From Aurantibacter aestuarii (GTDB taxonomy: Bacteria; Bacteroidota; Bacteroidia; Flavobacteriales; Flavobacteriaceae), in NCBI RefSeq assembly GCF_003008425.1, contig NZ_PXOQ01000007.1:1106133-1170132 (forward strand): 64,000 bases of DNA, in the 5' to 3' direction. The translations under genes were made by a program, and so were the position numbers. A model generated the notes under the pieces. The model did not search any database and was not told the origin of the DNA. It saw only the letters and a list, made by a program, of their open reading frames with translations. Position 1 is the first letter of the stretch; every line of letters starts with the position of its first letter. Of this stretch, positions 44,804 to 53,808 are shown piece by piece.

Positions 44804-45487
44804 ATGAGTGTAAAAGAGAGGTTGAAAAAGTTTATTAAGGTCTTGAAAATTACTAATTCTGCTTTTGAGCAATCCATAGATGCTTCTAATGGCTATATAA
44901 ATTCTATATCAAAAAGTATTGGTATTGATAAAGTTGAATCTATTTTAGAGAAATACCCTAATCTTAATATTGAGTGGCTTTTGACAGGTAATGGCGATAT
45001 GATGAAAACTAACGCTAATAACGAAGCTGTAATAGCAAGTACACAACTAAAAAAAGTATCAAAAGTTCCTATTCATGCTCAAGCTGGATTTTTAGCTGGT
45101 TATGGAGATACAGAGTTTATGGATAATTTACCAGTAGAGTACTGGGAAGTAGACCAAGAATATAAAGGCGACTATATTGTCTTTGAAGTTAAAGGAGATA
45201 GTATGGATAATAACTCTGATGAAGCAATTAAAGAAAATGATCGTTTGTTGTGCCGTGAAGTACAACGCCACCATTGGCAAAATAAGTTACACATTAATAA
45301 ATGGGATTTTGTTATTGTGCATAAAAATGACGGTATATTAGTGAAGCGTATTATAGATCATAATTTAGAAAATGCAACAATAAAATGCCATAGTCTTAAT
45401 ACTTATTACGATGATTTTGAGCTTAAATTGAATGATGTTATAAAACTATACAACGTTGTTGATTTAAAACGAAATCGTAGGAGATAA
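44804..45487 (+). CDS. Phage repressor with S24 peptidase domain
   Basis: A 227-residue protein: an N-terminal helix-turn-helix (residues 1-65, with the IEWLLTGNGDM segment that typifies Bacteroidota CI-like repressors) and a C-terminal LexA/S24 domain with the Ser nucleophile in VKGDSM and the catalytic Lys region around DGILVKRI. It should hold the element in lysogeny and be inactivated by RecA-dependent self-cleavage. Start at ATG 44804; an upstream TTG at 44798 is less likely. Confidence 0.9.
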   Translation: MSVKERLKKFIKVLKITNSAFEQSIDASNGYINSISKSIGIDKVESILEKYPNLNIEWLLTGNGDMMKTNANNEAVIASTQLKKVSKVPIHAQAGFLAGYGDTEFMDNLPVEYWEVDQEYKGDYIVFEVKGDSMDNNSDEAIKENDRLLCREVQRHHWQNKLHINKWDFVIVHKNDGILVKRIIDHNLENATIKCHSLNTYYDDFELKLNDVIKLYNVVDLKRNRRR

Positions 45488-45503
45488 CTTAAAATATAAA
45501 TAG

Positions 45504-45887
45504 ATGTCTTTAAAATACCAAGAAATTATAAAAAGCATAGATAATTGTCCTTTAGAAAATGAAGATGGTACGGTGGCATTATATAGGTATGTAAACAAGC
45601 CGTTCTTGAAAACCGATTTTGAGCCACAAGCAGTAATAAGAAAACCAAAGTTTAGTAAGGATTGTAATGGGTGGGGTTTATCTACATTTAAAAGCACTAA
45701 ATCTGCACATGCTATTTTAAATTGTATGCCTAAGTTTATGAGAAAAAAGTTTAATGCAGTTGCAAAAATGGAAGTAGCTAATAAAGATGGAGTAAAGTAT
45801 CAAACTTCTGGAGATATTAATCATTATACCTACTTTCCTAACGACTCTATAGATTTATTTAGTAAATTTGTTATAGAAGATGAATAA
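45504..45887 (+). CDS. Cargo gene 1 of a two-gene module, hypothetical
   Basis: A 127-residue soluble protein (FRYVNKPFL-like LYRYVNKPF; CNGWGLSTFKSTKSAH; SGDINHYTYFPND). No family named with confidence. It overlaps the following gene by 8 nt, and both lie between the repressor and attR, co-directional with the repressor, so they are probably expressed in the lysogen. Confidence 0.65.
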   Translation: MSLKYQEIIKSIDNCPLENEDGTVALYRYVNKPFLKTDFEPQAVIRKPKFSKDCNGWGLSTFKSTKSAHAILNCMPKFMRKKFNAVAKMEVANKDGVKYQTSGDINHYTYFPNDSIDLFSKFVIEDE

Positions 45888-47196
45888 CAAAAACAACATA
45901 TTAGATCTAAGTAAATTCGATAAGATAGAGGATATTATATTTTATGATGAACCTATCCTAACGCATTTAAAAAAAAATGAAGAAAATTATTTAATGTATC
46001 TTGTAGATACAGTAGAGGATACAGATATTTACTTAATTTATAAAATCCAAGAAAGCGAATTATATAGTTATTTAACCAGTAACATTTCTTTATATGAGTT
46101 GTTTTCAAAAAATAGTAATCCTATTTTCAAAATTAAGCAAAATTTTAATGGAGAAGTTATTGAGAGCAATGTTGTTTTTATAGAAAATATTGATGAAAAA
46201 TATTTACCTATTTCAAACTCATTTTTAGAATTTAAACCATCTGAAAAATCATATTATAAAAAATTCATTGAAAATTATAACAATAACATTTATCTAGAAA
46301 AACTTAGAAATGAAGCTTTTTATGTGAAGTTCTCTTCCAATTCGGCAATGTATGGAGATACTATTGGGTTGATTGAATTATCAAACGATTTTTTAACAAA
46401 GATTAGTTCTTCTTTCAAAAGTTTTATTAAGGCTGATTTTAATGTGAATTTTAGGGAGAAAATAACAGACAAAGTAGCTTTAAGAAAAACCATAAGTGCG
46501 ATACAAGAATATTTAGATTACAGGATAGTTGATTTGAACTTTGGAAGTTTTGAAATGGGATTAGCTGTAGATACAGTAATGAAAAAAAGTATTGAAGATA
46601 AAGAAGTTAATAAATGGGCGACTAATATTGGTTTTAAATTTAAAAATATAGTGTTAGATAATAATTTTGATTCTGAAGAATTAGATGCAATTTCTAATAG
46701 TTACAGTAAAAAGGAGAGGAGAGAAATATTTAAACCTATTTACGATATATCCAACAACCCTAATTATAGACTACAAATTAAAGACCGCAAAACAGAGAAA
46801 TATTCAAATATTAAATTTAAAAGCTCTAAAGAAAGAGAAATACTTATACCTAATATACCTGTTGAAGAAAATAAAATTTCTAAAGATTTACAGATTGTAC
46901 AAATAACTACAGTTTTAGATAAAAATAAAAATACTAAAACCGTAAAAGTCATAGAAGATTTGTTTAGTACAAAACAAGATGTAGAATATATAATTGATAA
47001 TACAAGGTTTGAAAAAAATGGTCTGTATTTAGATAAAGACATATCTTTTAAAGTACATATTAAAACTGAATCTGGTTTAATACATGTTTCAACAAGAATT
47101 GGAGAAATTGGAATTCATAAAATTTATGACACAGATAATTTGGATGATATTCTAAATAATTTCACTAAAATTATACATTCAAGAGTGATAATTTAA
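45880..47196 (+). CDS. Cargo gene 2 of a two-gene module, hypothetical
   Basis: A 438-residue soluble alpha/beta protein with a beta-rich N-terminal region (IIFYDEPILTHLKKNEENYL; YLVDTVEDTDIYLIYKI), a helical middle and a mixed C-terminal part (DLQIVQITTVLDKNKNTKTVKV). It is translationally coupled to the 127-residue gene upstream. The pair sits in the classical lysogenic-conversion position next to attR. A defence or toxin-antitoxin-like role is plausible; no catalytic motif is seen. Confidence 0.65.
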   Translation: MNNKNNILDLSKFDKIEDIIFYDEPILTHLKKNEENYLMYLVDTVEDTDIYLIYKIQESELYSYLTSNISLYELFSKNSNPIFKIKQNFNGEVIESNVVFIENIDEKYLPISNSFLEFKPSEKSYYKKFIENYNNNIYLEKLRNEAFYVKFSSNSAMYGDTIGLIELSNDFLTKISSSFKSFIKADFNVNFREKITDKVALRKTISAIQEYLDYRIVDLNFGSFEMGLAVDTVMKKSIEDKEVNKWATNIGFKFKNIVLDNNFDSEELDAISNSYSKKERREIFKPIYDISNNPNYRLQIKDRKTEKYSNIKFKSSKEREILIPNIPVEENKISKDLQIVQITTVLDKNKNTKTVKVIEDLFSTKQDVEYIIDNTRFEKNGLYLDKDISFKVHIKTESGLIHVSTRIGEIGIHKIYDTDNLDDILNNFTKIIHSRVII

Positions 47197-47198
47197 CT

Positions 47199-47220
47199 TT
47201 AATTATGATCTCATAATTAA
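47199..47220 (+). terminator. Palindrome after the cargo module
   Basis: TTAATTATGA and TCATAATTAA with a 2-nt centre, 2 nt after the stop of the 438-residue gene. AT-rich, without a T-run, so it is a weak terminator or a binding site. Confidence 0.4.
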
Positions 47221-47332
47221 AACGTAACATTTGATTATTAATAGTAGTTTATTAAGGACAAAATTGAGTACAAAACGCTCAAAAATTCAATAAAAAACAA
47301 CGCGATTACAGGTGTTTAAGTCTTGTTTTTAA

Positions 47333-47377
47333 GGCTCATAACCCGAAGGTCACTGGTTCGAGTCCAGTTCTCGCTAC
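47333..47377 (+). repeat. attR: 45-bp repeat of tRNA-fMet 3' half
   Basis: Exact copy of 23552-23596. Only the 3' half of the tRNA is present here, so no second functional tRNA exists. Confidence 0.95.
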
Positions 47378-47398
47378 TAAGTACAAAGTATTGTATAT

Positions 47399-47429
47399 AA
47401 ACGGTTTGATGTTGTCAAACCGTTTTTTT
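47399..47429 (+). terminator. Terminator abutting the broken second integrase
   Basis: Perfect 11-bp arms AAACGGTTTGA and TCAAACCGTTT, 5-nt loop, then a T-run that ends at the ATG at 47430. It repeats the layout at attL (tRNA 3' end, hairpin, integrase ATG). Confidence 0.85.
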
Positions 47430-48238
47430 ATGCTTAATTTTAAAGCTTTAATACAGACTGAATACACAAATGCATACGAAAGTGCATACGATTTAACTTT
47501 GAAGAAAGAATTTTCAACACCAAAAATTTACACAGCCAACAACGATATTTCTAAGCGTTGGTATGTTTATTTTTCCTACAGAAATCCTCACACAGGAAAA
47601 CTTAAAAGACAAACGGCTATATATAGAAATGCGAATACGTTCAAAACGAAGGAAGAACGTTTAGCGGTTTTAATTACCTATCAGAAAGTTTTAAATAAAC
47701 TTTTAAAACAAGGCTACAATCCTTATAAAGATAACACCTCTAGATATCGCGAATTAAATAACAACCAATTAAACCAGAAAACTCACAACAAACCACGTTA
47801 CAACCAACACAACAACCAGAACAACCAACATTGCAACCAACGTTGCAACCAACAAATCAATTAAATAGTGTAAAATTAAAAGATGCTTTTGAATTTGATT
47901 TGAGCTTAAAATCAAGAACGCTTAGAGTAAGCAGTTTGAGATCATACAAAAGTCATATTAATAGATTTAATGCATGGATAAATAAAGAATACAAAGAATT
48001 AAAACTTATATCAGACATTCAAAAAAAGCATGTTGTTGAATTTTTGAACCACTTGGTAAAAACCACATCATTAAGGAATAGGAATAACTACAGGGCTAGT
48101 TTAAGTAGTTTTTACACTACTTTAGAAGATAATGAAATGGTGTCTTACAATTTTATAAAGAATATTAAAGTTCAGAAAACCCAAGCAACAAGAAATAAAA
48201 CTTATACTAAAATTCAAAAAGATACTATTTTTGTTTAA
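47430..48238 (+). pseudogene. Frameshifted, truncated second tyrosine integrase
   Basis: The first frame (47430-47864) gives an integrase Arm region (NDISKRWYVYFSYRNPHTGKL). A frame change near 47750-47830, in a Gln/Pro/Asn-rich linker, leads into the second frame (to 48238), which gives a core-binding domain (LRSYKSHINRFNAWINKEYK; FLNHLVKTTSLRNRNNYRAS). It stops at TRNKTYTKIQKDTIFV, where the catalytic domain should begin; R, H and Tyr residues are absent. It stands next to attR and is the remnant of a different element that used the same tRNA site. Confidence 0.85.
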
Positions 48239-48278
48239 CTGGTGGTTTCATAATTTCTATGTTATCGAGTTTGGGGAT

Positions 48279-49238
48279 TCAAAATTCTTTTTCTCGAAAA
48301 TAGAAAATGGATTGAGATAGTTGGTCTTCTTTTGCCTCATAACCGTCTGATAAGTCAAAACTTTCCCAATCCCATATTTCGTTAGTGAAATAATATTCAC
48401 AATATTCGTCTAAGCAGATATCTATATCAAAAATATCCAACATAGTGATTACACATAATGGTATAAATTCGATATCATTCATTTTACTGGCCAATTCGAA
48501 CGGATCACTATCATTATAGCAAGACATAAATACGGCAAAGCGGTTCCAAGATTCTTCTTTTAATTTTTGGAAATTTGAAGTAGAGGCAATATTCAATTTT
48601 TGGTGCTCCCAGTATTGTTCCCAATTATGTAGGAACTGAGGAATAAAGTCTGATTTCTTAATTCCATCATCAATATAAATTTGATGCCAAAGTTGAGGCC
48701 AGGTTTCAGTATATATCTCATCATATGTATGTGACAATACTAAATCTTTTAAAAAAAGAGAATGTCCGTTGTGGGTATCAACTTCGTAATAAATACCCTC
48801 AGGAGTTGTAAAATCCATTGAGTATTCATAACTCGAAATTTTTAGTTGGTTTCTTTTAAATCCACTAAATTTTTCAATCGCGGAAATGAAGTCTTCATAA
48901 AAGCCAACGGAACTTCCAACCCCATTATTCCACAAATTTCTTTGCAATCCCTCTAGGCCATCATTTCCAAAATAATTGACAGCTTCATTTTTCAATAATT
49001 CTACCTTTGCTTTCGGGTCGTTATTTTTGATGCTTTCATATTTATCAACTAAGACCCTTTTTAATGATGCTAGGGCACCACTATACTGGTTTTCCCATTT
49101 TACATCTTCATTTTTTGCATCCCAAGTATCTGGGTTCACATAGTGCTTTAACGAAAAGGTAGTTCTCTCTTTTCCGTCGCTTATTCGGCAGTATAAATTT
49201 TTCTTTCTTTCTGAGTTTAAATAATAAGAAATTGTCAT
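48279..49238 (-). CDS. Hypothetical protein with integrase Arm-like N-terminus
   Basis: A 319-residue acidic protein. The first 50 residues (ISYYLNSERKKNLYCRISDG; HYVNPDTWDAKNEDV) read like the Arm DNA-binding domain of Bacteroidota tyrosine recombinases, but core-binding and catalytic domains are absent. The rest is helical, rich in Trp, Asp and Glu, with no motif I know. An inverted repeat lies just upstream. It is not a cassette gene: no attC-like site follows its stop. Confidence 0.65.
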   Translation of the reverse strand: MTISYYLNSERKKNLYCRISDGKERTTFSLKHYVNPDTWDAKNEDVKWENQYSGALASLKRVLVDKYESIKNNDPKAKVELLKNEAVNYFGNDGLEGLQRNLWNNGVGSSVGFYEDFISAIEKFSGFKRNQLKISSYEYSMDFTTPEGIYYEVDTHNGHSLFLKDLVLSHTYDEIYTETWPQLWHQIYIDDGIKKSDFIPQFLHNWEQYWEHQKLNIASTSNFQKLKEESWNRFAVFMSCYNDSDPFELASKMNDIEFIPLCVITMLDIFDIDICLDEYCEYYFTNEIWDWESFDLSDGYEAKEDQLSQSIFYFREKEF

Positions 49239-49247
49239 AAAAATTTA

Positions 49248-49292
49248 TTTGTGATATATAAATTTAAATGTAATATAAAAATATATCACAAA
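49248..49292 (-). promoter_or_regulatory. Inverted repeat upstream of the 319-residue gene
   Basis: TTTGTGATATAT (49248-49259) and ATATATCACAAA (49281-49292), perfect 12-bp arms 21 nt apart, directly before the ATG at 49238. Likely operator or autoregulatory site. Confidence 0.5.
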
Positions 49293-49324
49293 AAAATAAA
49301 TGTATTACAATTGGAGGTTTGCCC

Positions 49325-49467
49325 AGTAAAGCAAGGTAATGTGCTTGAATAAGAATAGTGCAGTTTTGTGTGCGAGGATTTTCCGCAGGAAAATCAGAAG
49401 CTAGCAAACGAGCAACTCACATTGGTTAAACTAAAAGTAGCAATCTTTTATATACTTTGTTGCCAAC
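49325..49467 (-). repeat. attC-like site 1 (array distal end, degraded)
   Basis: The right half is intact (GTTGCCAAC at 49459-49467, complementary to the 5' end of the same cassette at 50075-50082), with the usual internal GAGGATTTTCC segment. The left simple-site half has decayed, marking the far end of the array. Confidence 0.7.
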
Positions 49468-49472
49468 TGGCT

Positions 49473-50051
49473 TTATTTCATTATTTCAGTCAGATAAACG
49501 ATTCCGAAAATCCAACCAACATAGAGTAGAGTATAAGTCAGCGAATAAACTGCTGAAATTCCAATATCTCCTTTTGTGTCTTTTGATTTATTAAAAACAA
49601 ATTTTAACGCTCTGAAAAAAATCCAATATAACATTGCTAAAATAATAAATAGCGAAAACCAAAAAACAGCTTCTAAAACTATTAGTAAAATTACAAACAA
49701 TATTGACATTCCAATCCAGAGTAAAATTGATAAAATCAATCCGCCAATTCCATCTCCAACTGATGGTAATTCCATTGTAGGTCCAGTTCCGCTGTTTGCA
49801 ATCAAATCTCCACTTTTAAAATTCCGAAATTTCGGAAAATTATCAATTAGTCCAATTCCGCTATAAAGTCCATAAGTCATAAAAAGAAATAATGCTGTCG
49901 CTATAATTCCGAGTGATAAATACAGGTTAGAAGTCAAACTTCGATTGTAATTTATACCAGTCAGATAAACAGTCAGAATTGTAATTCCGATTACGAGTAA
50001 TGAAACTATGAAAACGGATTTTCCTTTTAAATATTTCTGTTTAATTTTCAA
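49473..50051 (-). CDS. Cassette A: polytopic membrane protein
   Basis: A 192-residue protein with about five membrane helices (VFIVSLLVIGITILTVYL; IIATALFLFMTYGLYSG; SILLWIGMSILFVILLIVL and others) and few charged residues in the middle. It appears to start at TTG (50051), as no ATG lies between the upstream in-frame stop and the first helix. Function unknown. It is the last cassette of the array, 5 nt from its attC-like site. Confidence 0.65.
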   Translation of the reverse strand: MKIKQKYLKGKSVFIVSLLVIGITILTVYLTGINYNRSLTSNLYLSLGIIATALFLFMTYGLYSGIGLIDNFPKFRNFKSGDLIANSGTGPTMELPSVGDGIGGLILSILLWIGMSILFVILLIVLEAVFWFSLFIILAMLYWIFFRALKFVFNKSKDTKGDIGISAVYSLTYTLLYVGWIFGIVYLTEIMK

Positions 50052-50074
50052 TTCAGAGTTTTTTGGTCAGCTTG

Positions 50075-50208
50075 TTGGCAACGGTTCGGCTATGAGTAGT
50101 TGCGTGGGTTAGTATTTGACTTAGCAAGCACACACCAAGCTGAAAATCCGCGAGGATTTTCAGAAGTACACGAGAACAAGCAATTACTTATAGCCATTGT
50201 TGTACACA
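50075..50208 (-). repeat. attC-like site 2 (between cassettes B and A)
   Basis: Left end TTGGCAAC belongs to cassette A; right end GTTGTACACA is complementary to the 5' end of cassette B (52262-52271). Inner hairpin GAAAATCCGCGAGGATTTTC; outer pairing GGCTATGAG with CTTATAGCC. Confidence 0.88.
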
Positions 50209-50215
50209 GTTATTT

Positions 50216-52258
50216 TTAATTCAACATCTTTCCTTTCTCATCAAACAATTTAAAACTCTTATAAGAGGTCGATAAGAATGATTTTTCTTCGTGAGTCATT
50301 AATTCCTCAAATTTATAGTCTAACAATTCAAAACCCTTTGGAATTCCTAACATCAATAAGTTTCCATTATTTAATAAAACAAAGCGTACATATTTTCTTT
50401 TCGGAAATGACACATATAGAGAAATTGCATTTTCAAAGTCTAATTCGTCTACTAATTCCTTTGGCATATCTTCGGTCACTCTGTTTCTGTGATTAACAAA
50501 TGACTTGTCGGTAGTGAATTTTATGTAAACCTTATTTTCTTTATTATCATTGATGATTTTTTGTAAGAATGAATGTTCCTCAACACGAGATTTTAATTCG
50601 CTTTTTTTGTCAATAAAATTTTGAAGTGGCGTTATTTCTTCTTCAATTGCCATTGTCAAGTCGTAAATAATTTTTCCATCAGATTTTTTGTCAATAAGTT
50701 CAGCTTGCCAGCAATCGCCATCAAAACTGTAAGAGCCGATGTGTGCTATAATTGATGATTTAACATCAAAATTATCTAGTTTTTCTTTTTCTTTATAAAG
50801 TAAATCGTAAAGTTGTTTATTTGGGTTTTCAATTCGAGATTTTAATTCTTTTGGAAGTAATGGGACTAGTTCCTGAACATCTTTTTCCAACTCTGTTTTT
50901 TTGATACTGTCTTTTATAAAGTATTGATAGTTTTTGAGTGTATTGTAAAAATGTAACTTGTTAAAAGCATCAATTTCTTCGTCTTTAATTATTTCGAAAG
51001 TTTTATTCTCGAAATATTGTTGTTTGTCAGAATTTAAGTTAGCATATGCTTTTGCGATTTTGCTACCATCTGAAAAATAGTGTTTTCGAGTTGTATCTTC
51101 AATTCTAACATTGGAACCCAATAGGATTTTATCAATATCTAAATCAAGTTTTGCAAGCTCTTCGATATAAGTTTTTCTGGCGTTCGAAGCAATATTACTA
51201 TTTGCATTTCTGGAAACGTTATCATTCATCACATTTAAGAATGACTTAATAAAAACGTCCCAATTTTGAGTTTTGGAAGCCAAACTTGCAATCCTTTTTT
51301 GTTGAATAATTGGACCATTATCGAAACTGCAAGTTCCAACCTGTCTATTTTGTCTCATTAATTCCAAAGCTCTTTTTTTGGAAATTAATTGTGCGGTAAA
51401 GTCCTCTAAATCTCCATTAGAAACTTTATTTTCTTCTGCATATTCTAACGCTTCAATTAAGAGTTTTTTGAAATTTTGGTCATTAGTATAAAGACTATCT
51501 GCAAATTTTTCTTTTTTAGATTGCCACTCATTTAATTCCTTTCTTCGGGTAATGAAATCTTGCTCTTTTTTGTAAGGTGGTTTGTTGGTTTTTAGTTCGT
51601 AATAATTTACTAATGAGTCAATGATAGTTCTTTTATATGCTCTAAATCCATTTGATTTATTGTCACTATGATAAAAAATAGAGGTTTCTGGTCTTACTAT
51701 TAAATCAGCGTAGTTAATCCAATCCGAAATTCTTTTTGGAAGGTTAATTGATTTAAATTCATTATTCAAATAAAAGCCACGAATTGTGGTTATGCTATCC
51801 CTTTTGCTTGTATAACTAGAGTGAAAATGTTTTAAATTATTTTGGTTCAGGGAATCATTAAATGATAATTTAATACCGTGGTTCTGATTGTTCGTAATTT
51901 CAAAAGATTTTATTTCTAATTTCTTTTCATTTTTATAATCAGAATAAACGTTTTTTATTACCAGTAAATCATTGTCAACTTGTAGTCCTTTGAATTTATT
52001 TTGTAGTTGTTTTAGGTTCTCTGATTTTTTTAATTCAGTTAGAAATTTTTTTTGGTCTTTAGTAATGATTTCGAAATAACTGGCTGATGTCTGTGGTAGT
52101 GAGTAAAAATTAGGCGTTTCACTTTTATTGTAATTCTTTTCCAAGTTTCTTATGATATAATCAAGTTTTGGAATATCACTTTCGCTAATTATTGAATTTT
52201 GACAGAAAATATTTCCTGAAATTAATAATGAAAGTAATATGTAGATTGATTTTGTCAT
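50216..52258 (-). CDS. Cassette B: large secreted helical protein
   Basis: A 680-residue protein with signal peptide (MTKSIYILLSLLISGNIFCQ); I start it at ATG 52258 rather than 52270 to keep the signal at the terminus. The mature part is rich in Lys, Asn and Glu and mainly helical, with a Cys-containing segment (RQNRQVGTCSFDNGPIIQ) and a C-terminal beta region (FENAISLYVSFPKRKYVRFV). It is unusually long for a cassette. No family recognised; probably periplasmic or surface exposed. Confidence 0.75.
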   Translation of the reverse strand: MTKSIYILLSLLISGNIFCQNSIISESDIPKLDYIIRNLEKNYNKSETPNFYSLPQTSASYFEIITKDQKKFLTELKKSENLKQLQNKFKGLQVDNDLLVIKNVYSDYKNEKKLEIKSFEITNNQNHGIKLSFNDSLNQNNLKHFHSSYTSKRDSITTIRGFYLNNEFKSINLPKRISDWINYADLIVRPETSIFYHSDNKSNGFRAYKRTIIDSLVNYYELKTNKPPYKKEQDFITRRKELNEWQSKKEKFADSLYTNDQNFKKLLIEALEYAEENKVSNGDLEDFTAQLISKKRALELMRQNRQVGTCSFDNGPIIQQKRIASLASKTQNWDVFIKSFLNVMNDNVSRNANSNIASNARKTYIEELAKLDLDIDKILLGSNVRIEDTTRKHYFSDGSKIAKAYANLNSDKQQYFENKTFEIIKDEEIDAFNKLHFYNTLKNYQYFIKDSIKKTELEKDVQELVPLLPKELKSRIENPNKQLYDLLYKEKEKLDNFDVKSSIIAHIGSYSFDGDCWQAELIDKKSDGKIIYDLTMAIEEEITPLQNFIDKKSELKSRVEEHSFLQKIINDNKENKVYIKFTTDKSFVNHRNRVTEDMPKELVDELDFENAISLYVSFPKRKYVRFVLLNNGNLLMLGIPKGFELLDYKFEELMTHEEKSFLSTSYKSFKLFDEKGKMLN

Positions 52259-52261
52259 AAT

Positions 52262-52400
52262 TGTGTACAACGTGCTTGGCTATGGTTTCGTTGCGTGAAA
52301 ATCCGCGAGGATTTTCCGCCGTAAACCGAAGATAGCAAAATTGCGAGGACTTTCCGAGAGGAAAGTCAGAAGCAATGAACTATAGCCGGTGTTGTAAATA
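52262..52400 (-). repeat. attC-like site 3 (between cassettes C and B)
   Basis: Left end TGTGTACAAC (cassette B), right end GTTGTAAATA (cassette C, complementary to 52981-52990). Two internal hairpins, GAAAATCCGCGAGGATTTTC and GGACTTTCCGAGAGGAAAGTC. Nearly identical to sites 5 and 14. Confidence 0.9.
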
Positions 52401-52401
52401 G

Positions 52402-52977
52402 TTATTTTTTCAATTCAAATGTTTTCCCATTCCAAGAATATGTTTTTAAAACTTCAACGGATTCAACTTCGTATTTGTCATTCAGATTTGATTTAGTCAA
52501 TAAAATCTGATTTTTGATTCCAAACTTTTGATTCGGAAATCTGTATTCATTTATAGGTTTTGGTCCATCACAATGAAGATATTCCGATTCTGGAAGTTCA
52601 ATTAATTTCCCTTCTTTTGTTTTGAGTAAATAAGTCGAATAATAATTTGTACAACACGCATCATATCCAGATTCCAAACGTATAATTTGTTCGATATTTG
52701 TTAAATTATTGATATTTAAAATCTCAATTGTAGTTCCACTATAAAATTCCAATTCCAATATTTTTATTTCATAAAGTGTTTGTCCGTTATTGTCTTTTAA
52801 ATAAATAGAAATTGGTTCAGGTGCGTTTTCAGTTGGAAAATTTTCCCAATACTTTTTTATTGTCAGTGAGTCAATTTCCGTTAAATAATATTGCTTTGAT
52901 TTTATAAAATCATTAGATTCTTGACCAAAAGAGTTCAAGAATGTCAGCAAAATTATTATCAGGATTGTGTTTTTCAT
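52402..52977 (-). CDS. Cassette C: secreted protein
   Basis: A 191-residue protein with signal peptide (MKNTILIIILLTFLNSFGQ) and a compact beta-rich mature part with Cys residues (GYDACCTNYYSTYLL; YLHCDGPKP). No family recognised. It starts 3 nt from the 5' boundary of its cassette, so the leader is nearly absent. Confidence 0.75.
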   Translation of the reverse strand: MKNTILIIILLTFLNSFGQESNDFIKSKQYYLTEIDSLTIKKYWENFPTENAPEPISIYLKDNNGQTLYEIKILELEFYSGTTIEILNINNLTNIEQIIRLESGYDACCTNYYSTYLLKTKEGKLIELPESEYLHCDGPKPINEYRFPNQKFGIKNQILLTKSNLNDKYEVESVEVLKTYSWNGKTFELKK

Positions 52978-52980
52978 AAT

Positions 52981-53120
52981 TATTTACAACGTTTATGTGT
53001 ATGGAAAGTTGCGTGCTTGTGTGCGAGGATTTTCCGAAGGAAAATCAGAAGCAAGCAAGCAAAGCAACTAACATTGGTTAAGCTAAAAATAGCAATTTTT
53101 TATACACGGTGTTGTGCGTA
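52981..53120 (-). repeat. attC-like site 4 (between cassettes D and C)
   Basis: Left end TATTTACAAC (cassette C), right end GTTGTGCGTA (cassette D, complementary to 53671-53680). Internal hairpin GATTTTCCGAAGGAAAATC; body resembles site 1. Confidence 0.9.
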
Positions 53121-53127
53121 GGTTTTT

Positions 53128-53661
53128 TCATTCCGATTCGCTCAATTTTATTTCATTCGGTTTTTCTGGAAATCCGATTAATTTCTTTTTAATTATAAAC
53201 ATTTTAGTTTCTCCGTCAGTTAAATTAATCGTATCTGTTTTCCTTTCATATTTGCCAAAAAAAAGTCCAGTTGTCGAACCATTTGGTTGGTTTGTCATAT
53301 CCGAAATAGAGAAGTAGTCAGATTTTTTAGAAAGACTAATTTCATAGTTTTTCTCTCCGATAACAAAGTCAAACCGTTCTGATATTCGGTCGTGATAATT
53401 CATAAACCATAAATTCCAGATTCCGAAAAATATTAATGGACAGACAATTGAATTTATAAAGAACAGATGCGATAGTTTACTTTTAAAGAAATAGAAAAGA
53501 ATTCCGATTATTATATTCAATACAAATAGAAAAGGTACAATGATTACAATTCCAATTGAAACACTTGGGTCAGGTTCCATTTGATAAGACCAAAATCCTA
53601 GAAGGATAATTTCAAGGATTAAAAGTTCAATTCCGTATTTAATTATTCTTTTAGAGTTCAT
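53128..53661 (-). CDS. Cassette D: membrane protein
   Basis: A 177-residue protein with three membrane helices (LLILEIILLGFWSY; IGIVIIVPFLFVLNIIIGILF; FFINSIVCPLIFFGIWNLW) and a soluble beta-rich C-terminal part of about 80 residues (MNYHDRISERFDFVIGEKNY; IIKKKLIGFPEKPNEIKL). Function unknown. Confidence 0.7.
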   Translation of the reverse strand: MNSKRIIKYGIELLILEIILLGFWSYQMEPDPSVSIGIVIIVPFLFVLNIIIGILFYFFKSKLSHLFFINSIVCPLIFFGIWNLWFMNYHDRISERFDFVIGEKNYEISLSKKSDYFSISDMTNQPNGSTTGLFFGKYERKTDTINLTDGETKMFIIKKKLIGFPEKPNEIKLSESE

Positions 53662-53670
53662 TTGTCAACT

Positions 53671-53808
53671 TACGCACAACTGTTTGGCTATGGTTTCGTT
53701 GCGTGAAAATCCGCGAGGATTTTCCGCCGCAAACCGAAGATAGCAAATTTGCGAGGACTTTCCGATAGGAAAGTCGGAAGCAATGAATTATAGCCGTTGT
53801 TAGGCAAC
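53671..53808 (-). repeat. attC-like site 5 (between cassettes E and D)
   Basis: Left end TACGCACAAC (cassette D), right end GTTAGGCAAC (cassette E, complementary to 54605-54614). Cassette E has the textbook integron boxes GTTAGGC/GCCTAAC. Body as in sites 3 and 14. Confidence 0.92.

Noticed and set aside
45464..45697. Leftward frame across the repressor/cargo junction
   Set aside because: It overlaps the ends of two supported rightward genes and lacks any recognisable feature.
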